The translations under genes were made by a program, and so were the position numbers. A stretch of DNA of 64,000 bases from Promethearchaeota archaeon (GTDB taxonomy: Archaea > Asgardarchaeota > Lokiarchaeia > Sigyniarchaeales > SOKP01), in contig JAHLWP010000008.1 of NCBI GenBank assembly GCA_019057865.1, positions 1 to 64,000 on the forward strand, written 5' to 3'. Positions within the stretch are counted from its first letter, which is position 1; the number at the start of each line of letters is the position of its first letter. Positions 26,103-34,776 of this stretch are shown piece after piece. The notes below the pieces were generated by a model, which searched no databases, was not told where the DNA came from, and saw only the letters and a list, made by a program, of their open reading frames with translations.

Positions 26103-27011
26103 ATGTCTAAGAAGAGAATAATAATACCAGAGCCAGAAGAAGGATTAAAATTTATTGATGTACATTGTCATTTACCTTTTCCAAGACCTAAGAAGAATGA
26201 CAAATTACCTTCTGATGAGGAACAATATTATAATTATTTTAAGGACGGGGGTGTCTTTTTAATTACAAGTTCTATCGATATGAATACATTGAAAATGATC
26301 TTAAGATTTTTAAAGGACAAGGATAAGATCGGCTTTTCATGTGGTTGGGCACCTCAAACAGTTACGTACACACCAAAAAATAAATATGATCAAGAATGGA
26401 AAGAATGGATAGATTTCATAAAGGAGAATCCAGAGAGATATCTAGCCATAGGAGAAATTGGCTTAGATTTTCACCACGCTCGAACATTGGATAAAAGAAA
26501 TAAACAGGTCGAAGTATTTAAAAAAATTATTGAAATTACCGAGGATCTTCAAAAACCCTATATTTTGCATGTGAGAAATGCTGCTGAACATGAATATGAT
26601 AGAGATAACCCAAAACATCGATATAATAAAAGAGATGGAGTCAATCAGGAAATATTGAAAATATTAAAAATTTATAATATAGATCCAAAAAGAGTTATGT
26701 GGCATTGTTTTTCTGGTCCAGAACAATATGGGATGAATTTATCTAAACAAGGCTTTTTACTTTCTGTTCCTAGTTCTGCATATGGAAATAATAGATGGCG
26801 TAAAGTAACAAGAAATGCTTCCCTGGATTCTTTAGTAACAGAAACAGATAGTTATTATCAACATCCATTCCTTAGAGGACCAGTTAATGTACCATCAAAC
26901 GCGAAATATGCAGTAGCTGCAATTGCATATTTACATAAAGTTTCACAAGAATTAGTCAGTAAAAAGACTATTGAAAATGCTATAAGATTTTTCGGCTTAG
27001 AATTAGAATAG
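26103..27011 (+). CDS. TatD-family metal-dependent hydrolase/DNase
   Basis: 302 residues with all metal ligand motifs of TatD enzymes: FIDVHCHLPFP (H-x-H), AIGEIGLDFHHA (bridging Glu), ILHVRNAAEH (His), VMWHCFSGPEQYG (His) and LVTETDSYYQHPF (Asp). It starts MSKKRIIIPEPEEGLKF. TatD proteins are Mg-dependent 3'-5' DNases or amidohydrolases. The acid-rich loop between the fourth and fifth motifs is longer than in the E. coli protein. It is probably cytosolic and is followed after 73 bases by a flavodoxin gene. Confidence 0.87.
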   Translation: MSKKRIIIPEPEEGLKFIDVHCHLPFPRPKKNDKLPSDEEQYYNYFKDGGVFLITSSIDMNTLKMILRFLKDKDKIGFSCGWAPQTVTYTPKNKYDQEWKEWIDFIKENPERYLAIGEIGLDFHHARTLDKRNKQVEVFKKIIEITEDLQKPYILHVRNAAEHEYDRDNPKHRYNKRDGVNQEILKILKIYNIDPKRVMWHCFSGPEQYGMNLSKQGFLLSVPSSAYGNNRWRKVTRNASLDSLVTETDSYYQHPFLRGPVNVPSNAKYAVAAIAYLHKVSQELVSKKTIENAIRFFGLELE

Positions 27012-27084
27012 GTTTTTATACAAATTTCGAATTTTTAAAAAAATTTTAATTTAAATTAAAACTTTAACCTTTAACTTAATTGTT

Positions 27085-27618
27085 ATGAAAAAGGTTGATA
27101 ATTTGAAAATATTAATTACATATTTTTCTCAAACTGGTAATACAGAAAAAGTCGCAATGAGTATGAAAGAAACTTTAACAGGTGAAGAAGTAGATCTAAT
27201 CTCTGTTAAAGATATAGATCCATCCAATTTAAGTACCTATGATCTAATCTTTTTAGGCTCAGGAGTTTATGCCAGCCGGGTTCATAATTCAGTTGTAAAT
27301 TTAATTAAAAATACTCCTGAACTGCCCTCTAAATTTGCTTTTTTCTGTACTCATGCAAGTCTAGAATTTTATCAAAAGCCATTTGATAAGATTAACAAGG
27401 TACTTGAAAAGAAAAACTGTACAGTATTAGGAACATTTGATTGTGTAGGAGAAAACCTAGGAATCCCTGAAGAAACTCAAATTGCAATGCTTAATAGATT
27501 ACCAGATGATCAAAGGAAAAAAGCTGAAGAAGACAGGAAAGAGATTAAAGGTCATCCTAATGCGGAAGATTTAGAAAATGCAAAAAGCTTTGCAAAAGCA
27601 ATTCTTAATAAACTTTAA
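27085..27618 (+). CDS. Flavodoxin-fold protein
   Basis: 177 residues. ILITYFSQTGNTEKVAMSMK is the FMN phosphate loop of flavodoxins and multimeric flavodoxin-like proteins ('T-x-T/S-G-N-T'). LIFLGSGVYASRVHNSV is the second FMN-contacting region, and FAFFCTHASLE the third. The segment after residue 120 is rich in charged residues and ends in a helix. It may serve as electron carrier for reductases, including the nitroreductase or the radical enzymes of this window; that is inference. An ATG with a second in-frame start is possible, but 27085 gives the shortest leader. Confidence 0.85.
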   Translation: MKKVDNLKILITYFSQTGNTEKVAMSMKETLTGEEVDLISVKDIDPSNLSTYDLIFLGSGVYASRVHNSVVNLIKNTPELPSKFAFFCTHASLEFYQKPFDKINKVLEKKNCTVLGTFDCVGENLGIPEETQIAMLNRLPDDQRKKAEEDRKEIKGHPNAEDLENAKSFAKAILNKL

Positions 27619-27689
27619 TTTCTCTTATTTAAAAAAAATTCAATAAAAAAAATTTTAATTATTATATTTAGTATATTTCTTATTTTATC

Positions 27690-28535
27690 TTAGAATGTTA
27701 AGATTGAAACCACTGGTAAATGATCAGAACCAAATTCAGCAGGATCATCATCTATATTTGGATTAAAATCTCTAATTACATAACTATCTATTACACTACT
27801 ATAACCTGTAGCAAAAATATAATCTATTGATGTTTCTGGAACGTCATATAGATTATAACTAGGAAAAGTAATTGGATCAGTATCGAATCCATCCATCGTA
27901 TCATTAAAAACTTCTCTAATGGTTTGGATTTCTGCTGTGTTATTGTCTAAATTAAAATCTCCCATCAAAATTTTCGGATTTACTACAGTTGCATTAGTTT
28001 TAGAAAGAACAAAATCGACTTGCGCAGTCAGGTCTTCATCACGTTCAATAAGTCCGAGATGTGTTACAAAGACATCTAAACTTAAAGTAGAATTTATTTT
28101 TATAGTTCCATGAATCAAAACTCTTTGTAAATCAATGCTAGGAATCATATAGCCCTTTTGAAACGTAATTGGATATTTGCTAAGTAGAGCACATCCCAGA
28201 GTATGTTCGTTTTCTGCTGGAAAATAAAAGTAATACATTTTAAGTCTATTTGCCAGCCAAAGAGCCATATCAATTCCTTGAGTAGTTATCCTCCCATTAT
28301 CTACTTCTTGTAAGCCTAATATATCGGGTTTGTCTGTCAAAATATTTTGTGCTATTCGCTCTAAATTTATTTCGTCATCCATTCCCTGTCCAAAATGAAT
28401 ATTATAAGTCATAAATTTAAATTGTGTTTTTGTAGGTGTTTCAATCGGAATTTCACTAATACCATACATTATGAATGCAGATATTAATGGTGAAAAAAAT
28501 AAAATTACTGCTATTATTTTATACTCTTTTTTCAT
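27690..28535 (-). CDS. Membrane-anchored endonuclease/exonuclease/phosphatase domain protein, PGAP2IP/CWH43-C-like
   Basis: 281 residues with an N-terminal membrane anchor (IIAVILFFSPLISAFIMYGI) and an outward or lumenal EEP domain: MTYNIHFGQGMDDEINLERI, DILGLQEVDNGRITTQG, LWLANRLKMYYFYFPAENEH, LLSKYPITFQKG, FVTHLGLIERDEDL, MGDFNLDNNTAE, SIDYIFATGY and FGSDHLPVVSIL. All catalytic positions of the fold are present (N-x-H, Q-E, T-H, D-F-N, S-D-H). Details such as 'YNIHFG', 'WLA' and 'lLSkYPI' resemble the EEP domain of eukaryotic PGAP2IP/CWH43. The start overlaps the stop of the upstream membrane gene (ATGA), so the two are translationally coupled. Confidence 0.7.
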   Translation of the reverse strand: MKKEYKIIAVILFFSPLISAFIMYGISEIPIETPTKTQFKFMTYNIHFGQGMDDEINLERIAQNILTDKPDILGLQEVDNGRITTQGIDMALWLANRLKMYYFYFPAENEHTLGCALLSKYPITFQKGYMIPSIDLQRVLIHGTIKINSTLSLDVFVTHLGLIERDEDLTAQVDFVLSKTNATVVNPKILMGDFNLDNNTAEIQTIREVFNDTMDGFDTDPITFPSYNLYDVPETSIDYIFATGYSSVIDSYVIRDFNPNIDDDPAEFGSDHLPVVSILTF

Positions 28536-29809
28536 CGTTTGAGCTCCTCCTGATTTGATTTAAATATAATTGCACAAAAAGTAGAGATAGAAAATATAAT
28601 TCCTGCTATAAGCATTATAATAGGTCCTAATCCTTTAAGAAATTCACCAATAGTAGCCCATTCAGTTGTAAAGATATGAAGAACACTGAATAAAACCATA
28701 AAAAGAAGACCAATGGTAAAGCCATTAGATATTGTTTTTACTTTCTCCCATTTAAAGTTAATTTTAGCCATTCGAGAAAATAATAGATACAAATTTATAT
28801 ACATGACTATTAATGAAATTGAGATAAAGATACTTGCCACATAGGTTAAATCCTTTGGAAAAAAGAAAAATATTATCAAGGATATTATTAAGAATATATT
28901 TAAAACTGCTATAATTTTAAAATTTGAAAGAAAGTCTGATTTTACAAAAAGGATTATGCAGATTGATCCCATTAGCGAAATTATATTCAAAATATTATTG
29001 AAATAGTAGTTTGTTGCTGTAAATTGAGCAATTGCATTTGGATATATAAATAGATTAAATTGAAGAAAAAGAAATAATCCAATTCCTACAAAAATTAATG
29101 AATATTTTGTGCTATAAATTCCATTATTTTGTAGTTTTTCAGGTTTAATCTCATTAGAAAATCTCACAAAGTGTTTTTTTGTTAAATAAATACATAAAAC
29201 ACTTAAAGGAACTTGAATGAACAACCAAAAGTATTGGGTTATCATCCAATCAATTATCAATCCCGGAGTTACCAATGATAAATCTAAAGTTAACCCTATA
29301 GTTCTAATAAAATAATCAATTAAAATAGCAATAAAGATTGATAGGACAAAAAAAACAATTTTATGGTTTGTATCAATATCGTCAGTTTCTTTAATCCATA
29401 AAGTAAGGAATGTACTCATAAAAAAACCATAAAAAGTTACAATCAATCCAGCAAATATAGTTTCTAATTTAGAATGCAAATGAAAAACCATCAAAAATCT
29501 AACTATAGCAATAATATATATAGATAAAATCATTAAACGATTTAATCCGATTTTTTTGCAAATAGTATTTGTTAAAGCAGGTAGAAAGAAAAATACGAAG
29601 GCTAGTAATATTATTGTATTAATTAGAACATCTTCACCAAATACAACGTGGGTTAACGATACATAAATTGCCGGTATAAATGCACGCAATGCTTGAATGA
29701 AAAACAAATTAATATATATCGTAATAAATCCAAGACATACAAAAGTTTTAGTAGATAACTTATTTTCTATTTCTATTAATGAGAAATCAGATTTTACTTT
29801 TGATGTCAT
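28532..29809 (-). CDS. Polytopic membrane protein coupled to the EEP-domain gene (CWH43/PGAP2IP-TM-like candidate)
   Basis: 425 residues with roughly 12 hydrophobic segments. There are no MFS signature loops, but a central segment, FVGIGLFLFLQFNLFIYPNA, resembles the 'GLGPFLFLEL...NP' region of membrane proteins joined to EEP domains. It overlaps the EEP gene by four bases (ATGA). The combination of a multi-pass module and an EEP domain is the architecture of eukaryotic CWH43/PGAP2IP C-terminal parts, which act in GPI-lipid remodelling; here the two modules are separate genes. A plain MFS-like carrier of unknown substrate is the alternative. Confidence 0.5.
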   Translation of the reverse strand: MTSKVKSDFSLIEIENKLSTKTFVCLGFITIYINLFFIQALRAFIPAIYVSLTHVVFGEDVLINTIILLAFVFFFLPALTNTICKKIGLNRLMILSIYIIAIVRFLMVFHLHSKLETIFAGLIVTFYGFFMSTFLTLWIKETDDIDTNHKIVFFVLSIFIAILIDYFIRTIGLTLDLSLVTPGLIIDWMITQYFWLFIQVPLSVLCIYLTKKHFVRFSNEIKPEKLQNNGIYSTKYSLIFVGIGLFLFLQFNLFIYPNAIAQFTATNYYFNNILNIISLMGSICIILFVKSDFLSNFKIIAVLNIFLIISLIIFFFFPKDLTYVASIFISISLIVMYINLYLLFSRMAKINFKWEKVKTISNGFTIGLLFMVLFSVLHIFTTEWATIGEFLKGLGPIIMLIAGIIFSISTFCAIIFKSNQEELKR

Positions 29810-30125
29810 TCTTCTCAGATTTTTTTTAATAATTCATTATTGAATTAAAAAATAGTTAATTATTTTATAAGTCTATATTCTTTTAATAAATATCGCTTAT
29901 TTGAAGGCGAAATATTTGAAGTAAGTTTTCGTTTATTGGAAAAAGTATAGGCTTTTAGATTATTAAAATTCTATTTCTTTTATTAATAAAATGTCCTTAC
30001 TAGGGGGCTAGAATTTTCATTCTTTTGATATTTTACACTAAAGTTCGAAAATTATTTAATCTCAATCATCTAATACATTTAATATTAAATACTGAAATTA
30101 TTAATTTTTTGTTAGTGATTAAAAA
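29810..30125. promoter_or_regulatory. Divergent intergenic region, 316 bases
   Basis: This region lies between the leftward membrane gene and the rightward flavin-oxidase gene. A direct repeat TATTTGAAG occurs at 29898-29906 and 29913-29921, spaced 15 bases start to start, which could be an operator, though chance in AT-rich DNA is possible. No open frame is convincing. Confidence 0.4.
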
Positions 30126-31601
30126 ATGAATAATAGTAAAGTAGTTTCAGAATTAGAGCAAATTGTAGGAGATAGATATGTATCCGATGAGCCAGAAATA
30201 CAATTCTTATATCATTATGATTTTATAACAGCAGAGCCAGAAGGCAAATGTGATATTGCTATTATGCCTGAATCTGCTGAGGAAGTCCAAGAAATAGTTA
30301 AAATTGCTAATAAATATAAAATTCCAGTTGTTCCCTGGGTTTCAGGAATAAACTTTGGTTCGATTGCTACACCCCGAAAAGGAGGAATTGTTGTAGATTT
30401 ACGGCGCATGAATCGAGTGCTTGAAGTAAATGAAGATGATATGTATGCTGTGGTAGAGGGTGGAATAACTTGGGCAGATTTAAAAGGATATCTCGATAAA
30501 CATCATCCGAATTTTAGGGCAGGTATCACTTATTCTCCTCCAGGTACAGGTGTTATTCCCTCATGCTTATGTTATGGAATGTTTGATCTTGGAATGATCG
30601 GTGGAACTGGGGCAGAATTCATTAATGGATTGGAGGTTGTATTACCTACAGGAGAATTAATAAGGACTGGTTCATGTAGCCTCTCTAAATATTGGTTTGG
30701 AAGACAACCATTACCAGATATCTCTGGTTTATTTATAGGTTGGGAAGGTACTACAGGGATAGTTACAAAAGCAGCGATAAAATTATGGCCAAAACTTCCA
30801 TATCGAACAGATTTTTTACCTATTGCTTCAAGAATGGAAGTTGGTGCTCCCATGATGGTAAAATTATCAAAAGCTGGATTGGGAATTGTGGATCTGTGTA
30901 TGATTAATATGGGATGGACTCAATCACTTCAATGCTTTAATCAAAAAAGTGTAGCAAAAGACCCAGTGGCTCTTGGTATTCCTGATTTCGTAGCTTTAAT
31001 TACAACACAGGCTTATACTGAAGAACAACATAAAGCTCAATGTGAAGCTATTAAATCAATCTGTAAGGAACATAAAATCGAACCTTTTACAGCGGAAGTA
31101 CAAATAAGAAACTTTCCAAAAAATATGTGGGGTCTTATTCCTCATATTTTTCCATCTACAGGAGGACAATTACCTATGCATTTTTGGACTTGCTGGGATT
31201 TTTCAAGAGGAGGAGGAGGAGAATGGATTGGATGTTATGTTTCAATCCGTAATATTGTGAAATATTATAATTTGGCAAGAGAGATATGTCTTAAGTATGA
31301 TAAAACTCCTCAATTCTATAGTAGAATTATGTTTGGAGGGCATTATTGTGTAGCTCGTATAAATGTGAATTTTGATAAAAATGACCCTGAAGATATTAAA
31401 AAGACCAGACAAATTTTAAAAGAAATTCATGATGCTGTTCAACAGTTAGATGGCGTAATTATGTATAAACCTCCAAAATGGGTTGTTCAGTATTATAAAG
31501 ACAAGACACTTCCAGCTACAAATAAACTAGTTGAAAATGTAAAAAAGTTTCTCGATCCAAATAATATTATGAATCCAGGACAAGGTATTGGAGAGGATTG
31601 A
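30126..31601 (+). CDS. FAD-linked oxidase/dehydrogenase (VAO/PCMH family)
   Basis: 491 residues. The FAD-binding region has VVPWVSGINFGSIATPRKGG (isoalloxazine/pyrophosphate loop), IVVDLRRMNRVLEVNED, GVIPSCLCYGMFDLGMIGG and LFIGWEGTTGIVTKAAIKLW. The C-terminal cap ends LDPNNIMNPGQGIG, the usual close of this family ('fDPnnImNPGk'). The length and the Tyr- and Trp-rich cap resemble 4-cresol dehydrogenase/vanillyl-alcohol oxidase or glycolate/D-lactate dehydrogenases (GlcD). Its stop overlaps the ribosome binding site of a CCG-domain Fe-S protein, as in GlcDF-type pairs, so a 2-hydroxyacid or phenolic substrate is plausible. The electron acceptor is that partner. Confidence 0.85.
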   Translation: MNNSKVVSELEQIVGDRYVSDEPEIQFLYHYDFITAEPEGKCDIAIMPESAEEVQEIVKIANKYKIPVVPWVSGINFGSIATPRKGGIVVDLRRMNRVLEVNEDDMYAVVEGGITWADLKGYLDKHHPNFRAGITYSPPGTGVIPSCLCYGMFDLGMIGGTGAEFINGLEVVLPTGELIRTGSCSLSKYWFGRQPLPDISGLFIGWEGTTGIVTKAAIKLWPKLPYRTDFLPIASRMEVGAPMMVKLSKAGLGIVDLCMINMGWTQSLQCFNQKSVAKDPVALGIPDFVALITTQAYTEEQHKAQCEAIKSICKEHKIEPFTAEVQIRNFPKNMWGLIPHIFPSTGGQLPMHFWTCWDFSRGGGGEWIGCYVSIRNIVKYYNLAREICLKYDKTPQFYSRIMFGGHYCVARINVNFDKNDPEDIKKTRQILKEIHDAVQQLDGVIMYKPPKWVVQYYKDKTLPATNKLVENVKKFLDPNNIMNPGQGIGED

Positions 31602-31602
31602 T

Positions 31603-32847
31603 TTGAAAAAAGAAAAAACAACTAAATATCTTGAAGATAGAGGAATATCCCATATTACTGCTGTTCCTGATCAGCAAAAACTTGATAGGTATAAAAATTT
31701 AGAATATTACAAAGATATCTTATATCAATGTGGAAAATGTGGTACTTGTAGAACTGCATATCACGAAGAAGGATGGCCTCACGTTTGTCCTTCTGGAGAA
31801 TTTGGAAAATTTGAGGCATACTATTTAGGAGGCAAAAATTTACTTTCCTGGGCTTTAACCACGGGACGTCTTAAATGGACTGAAAATATGGCAAAGATTT
31901 TTTATCAGTGTTCAGTCTGTATGGCATGCATGCAGCAATGTCAAATTCCAGAAATTCATCATTATGCGGGAGAATGGCTCATGGCAATGAGAGAAGAAGC
32001 TGTTCAAAAAGGTTTTGGGCCAATGCCAGAACAACAAAAATATTCTGAGCATGTTACTAAAGAATATAACCCTTATATGGAAAAGCATAAGGATCGGACG
32101 AATTGGATAACTTCAAATATAAAGGAAACCCCAGATGCAAAACTAGCTTACTTTGTCGGTTGTACTACTAGTTATAGAGAACAAAATATAGCTATTGCTA
32201 CAGCAGAAATATTGAATTCACTTGGGGTTGAATTCAGGGTTCTTAAGGATGAACGCTGTTGTGGTTCTCCTGTATACATGACAGGTCAAACTAATAAAGC
32301 AAAAGAAATTGCTGAAACAAATATAAATACTTTTAAGAATGAAGGGATTGAAAGAATTATTACATCTTGCGCTGGCTGTTATAGGACTTTAAAAGAGATA
32401 TATCCTAAGAAATTTGGTTTTGAACATGGTATTGAGGTTTTGCATTTGCCAGAGTTTCTATTAGAGAAATTAAATAATGATGAATTAACTTTCAATAATA
32501 AAGTTAATATGAAAATAACGTATCATGATCCTTGTCATATCGGTCGGCATATGGGTATTTATGAACCACCACGAGAAGTTCTAACTAAAATACCTGGAAT
32601 TGAATTAATAGAAATGGCAAGAAATAGGCATAATGCATGGTGTTGTGGATCTGGTGGAGGGGTACGTTCAGCATTTAAAGATTTATCAACTTTTGCTGCA
32701 AATGAGAGAATTGAGGAAGCAAAAGAAACGACTGCCAGTGCAATAGTCTCATGTTGCCCATTCTGTTTAAATCAATTTAAAACAAATATTGATAATAATG
32801 AAATTCAAGCTTACGATCTATCTGAGTTGATTAGAAAGGCAATCTAA
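31603..32847 (+). CDS. Fe-S oxidoreductase with two CCG domains (GlcF/HdrD-like)
   Basis: Start taken as TTG at 31603 because GGAGAGG (31590-31596) lies six bases upstream; an earlier TTG at 31588 would sit inside that site. About 414 residues. Two ferredoxin-type motifs are present (CGKCGTCRTAYHEEGWPHVC and CSVCMACMQQCQIPE). Two CCG domains follow (DERCCGSPVYMTGQ with CAGCYRTL; YHDPCHIGRHMG, AWCCGSGGGVRSAF and SCCPFCLNQF). It is the electron-accepting partner of the flavin oxidase just upstream and would pass electrons to an unidentified carrier. It has no membrane segment. Confidence 0.88.
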   Translation: MKKEKTTKYLEDRGISHITAVPDQQKLDRYKNLEYYKDILYQCGKCGTCRTAYHEEGWPHVCPSGEFGKFEAYYLGGKNLLSWALTTGRLKWTENMAKIFYQCSVCMACMQQCQIPEIHHYAGEWLMAMREEAVQKGFGPMPEQQKYSEHVTKEYNPYMEKHKDRTNWITSNIKETPDAKLAYFVGCTTSYREQNIAIATAEILNSLGVEFRVLKDERCCGSPVYMTGQTNKAKEIAETNINTFKNEGIERIITSCAGCYRTLKEIYPKKFGFEHGIEVLHLPEFLLEKLNNDELTFNNKVNMKITYHDPCHIGRHMGIYEPPREVLTKIPGIELIEMARNRHNAWCCGSGGGVRSAFKDLSTFAANERIEEAKETTASAIVSCCPFCLNQFKTNIDNNEIQAYDLSELIRKAI

Positions 32848-32970
32848 TATCAAATAAAAACCATTTTCAATTTTTTTATTCTTAATTTTTAAAAAATTTT
32901 AAAAATTTTTAAATTTCTTAAAGGAGAGAATATTAATTATTAACATACCCTAAATAATAAGAAAAGAGTA

Positions 32971-32996
32971 TATAGTGGAAATTTATAGTGGAAATT
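32971..32996 (+). repeat. Tandem 13-base duplication at the start of the CdhC-like gene
   Basis: TATAGTGGAAATT is repeated twice without a gap (32971-32983 and 32984-32996). The second unit holds the GTG start at 32988. The first unit's GTG (32975) opens only a seven-codon frame. The duplication probably arose by slippage and may affect translation initiation. Confidence 0.6.
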
Positions 32997-33767
32997 AAAA
33001 GGATAATTAAACAAATAAGAAACTTTGTTAAAGAACAGGACCAAAGTGGAATAAAATTAAATCTCTATAAATCAGTATATGATTTTTCTCAATACTTCAA
33101 AGATTTAGATTTAAGTGTTGATCTAGATAAGAATAAGGAAATTATTCTTCAAGAAGAGACTCAACTAGAACTTGGAGGATTGAATAGAAAATCTTTTTCA
33201 TTAGTATACCCTACAATAGAATTGAATCAGATTGAAGATGGAAAAATATCTTTACTAGGACCTGAAATACAAGAAATTAAAGAACCAAGTGTTGATTTTG
33301 GACTTTTTCTTTTAATACAAGTAAAAAGTTTATCAGAAAAAGAGTTTAATAATTTAAGGTTATTAAATTTCATTTCTAATGGAATAGAAGGATTCCTAAT
33401 TCGAACAATTCCTAGAAAATTTTGGTGTAGAATAAGCACAGACGTTATAAAGAAAAACTTCTCTTTTGAATTTCTAGGAAATGCGATTTTCTATTTATAT
33501 AAGCAAAAATTCAAAAATTTAATTGAATCTATGGAAGTTCTTTTTATAAATTCTTATCCAAATCCTATAGATGAGTTTATGAGTATCGTTTCTGAGATTA
33601 TTGCTCATATCAATGATCAATGGATAAAAAAGATTGAAGAATGGAGAAAAAGAATAGATTGTGAGTATGATTGGGGATGTGAAATTTGTCCTTACCAAGA
33701 AGAATGCTATGAGATAAAACAAGTTTTAATTGAAAGAGAAAAAATAGATAATATCCCTAAAAGTTAG
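32988..33767 (+). CDS. Truncated acetyl-CoA synthase beta (CdhC/AcsB)-like protein with a Cys4 tail
   Basis: 259 residues. Segments follow the order of CODH/ACS subunit CdhC: QEETQLELGG (CdhC 'VELGG'), IEDGKISLLGPEIQEI ('vtivGPDlkEmeeG'), FISNGIEGFL ('FINYxxGIMHL'), KFWCRISTDVIKK ('DVWMRVSKD'), FLGNAIFYLYKQKF, then YPNPIDEFMSIVSE. The protein ends with DCEYDWGCEICPYQEEC, four Cys in C-x5-C-x2-C-x5-C where CdhC has the first A-cluster Cys (YGCTLC). The Ni-binding CGC and the C-terminal domain are absent. So it is not a working acetyl-CoA synthase; it may bind an Fe-S cluster or another metal site. It lies 12 bases before a CooC-like ATPase gene. Confidence 0.65.
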   Translation: MEIKRIIKQIRNFVKEQDQSGIKLNLYKSVYDFSQYFKDLDLSVDLDKNKEIILQEETQLELGGLNRKSFSLVYPTIELNQIEDGKISLLGPEIQEIKEPSVDFGLFLLIQVKSLSEKEFNNLRLLNFISNGIEGFLIRTIPRKFWCRISTDVIKKNFSFEFLGNAIFYLYKQKFKNLIESMEVLFINSYPNPIDEFMSIVSEIIAHINDQWIKKIEEWRKRIDCEYDWGCEICPYQEECYEIKQVLIEREKIDNIPKS

Positions 33768-33779
33768 GAGAAAATTTTA

Positions 33780-34562
33780 ATGGGAGAAGATATAGGTTTA
33801 AAGAAACCACTGGTAATCGCAGTCGCCGGGAAAGGGGGTGTTGGGAAAACCGTAATTACAGCGTTACTTGCTAGAACTATTTCAAAAAACTATGATTACA
33901 AAATGCTTTTAATTGATGCTGATCCAACACATCCCCATTTAAGTAATATGGTTAAATTAATTCCAAAAAAAAGCCTTGAAAAAATACGAATCGATGTTAT
34001 TGTTAAAACTCTGAAAAAGGAAAAAACAGCTCAAAATTTAGCAGAAAATATCGATTTTGAAATCTATAATGCTATAACAGAAAGTAAGGAATTTTCTTTA
34101 TTTTCAATTGGTCAACCAGAAGGACCAGGTTGCTTTTGTCCTTCAAATGCTCTACTAAAAAAAGTAATTGAATCTATTTCACAAGATTTTGATATTGTGT
34201 TAATAGACTGTGAGGCTGGTCTTGAGCAAATTAATAGAATGGTTATTAAATCTGTAGATATAATTTTAATAATTACTGATATATCTTTAAGAAGTATAGA
34301 TACAGCAGATTCTATTAGAAAGAGCGCTAAAAAATTTACAAATTATAAAAAATTAGGTATTATTATTAATAAAACTAGAGGGAATATTGATGTTATTATT
34401 GAAAAATTAACTAAATTACACTTACCTATTTTAGGGCAAATCCCAGAAGATCAGAATATCATAAAATATGATTTGGTTGGTAATTCAATAATTGATATCC
34501 CCGAAAACGCACCAAGTAAAGTGGCAATAAATCAAATGTTAAAAGAAATATTTAGCTTTTAA
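33780..34562 (+). CDS. CooC-type metal-insertion P-loop ATPase (MinD/Mrp superfamily)
   Basis: 260 residues. The deviant Walker A is AVAGKGGVGKTVITALL, followed by LLIDADPTHPHLSNM. A segment typical of CooC reads GQPEGPGCFCPSNALLKK, and then IVLIDCEAGLEQINRMVIKS. GPGC-x-C is the Cys-containing motif by which CooC ATPases bind nickel between subunits. CooC-type proteins deliver Ni to CO dehydrogenase or to acetyl-CoA synthase (AcsF). The preceding truncated CdhC-like gene suggests a dedicated maturation or activation role. GGAG eight bases before ATG supports the start. The alternative is a generic MinD-like ATPase; the GPGCFC motif argues against that. Confidence 0.8.
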   Translation: MGEDIGLKKPLVIAVAGKGGVGKTVITALLARTISKNYDYKMLLIDADPTHPHLSNMVKLIPKKSLEKIRIDVIVKTLKKEKTAQNLAENIDFEIYNAITESKEFSLFSIGQPEGPGCFCPSNALLKKVIESISQDFDIVLIDCEAGLEQINRMVIKSVDIILIITDISLRSIDTADSIRKSAKKFTNYKKLGIIINKTRGNIDVIIEKLTKLHLPILGQIPEDQNIIKYDLVGNSIIDIPENAPSKVAINQMLKEIFSF

Positions 34563-34597
34563 TCCTATAAAATACATAAGACCTGAATAAGGTTAAT

Positions 34598-34740
34598 TCA
34601 AGAAAAAAATCCTCTTAATTCTATGGTTTTAGTAATCTTTAAAACTGCTATGATGTAAGCAGCAGTACGAAGTGAAATATTTCTTTCTTTTGAGACTTTA
34701 TGTATTAACATACTATTGAGTATATAAATTGAATAGGGTA
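34598..34740 (-). pseudogene. C-terminal relic of glutamate dehydrogenase
   Basis: A minus-strand frame ends with TGA at 34598-34600 and reads HKVSKERNISLRTAAYIIAV, then LKITKTIELRGFFS. This matches the end of glutamate dehydrogenase ('A.ek.v.mRtAAYv.Ai.ri..a...RG'). Fewer than 50 codons remain before an upstream stop, and no start or ribosome binding site is visible. Most of the enzyme, including substrate and NAD sites, is gone. Confidence 0.6.
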
Positions 34741-34776
34741 ACTAATAAAATTTAAGTTTAAATTTTAAAAAATAGA

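Noticed and set aside
32988..33767. Functional acetyl-CoA synthase
   Set aside because: The Ni-binding CGC motif and the C-terminal domain of CdhC/AcsB are missing; only the middle part and a Cys4 motif remain.
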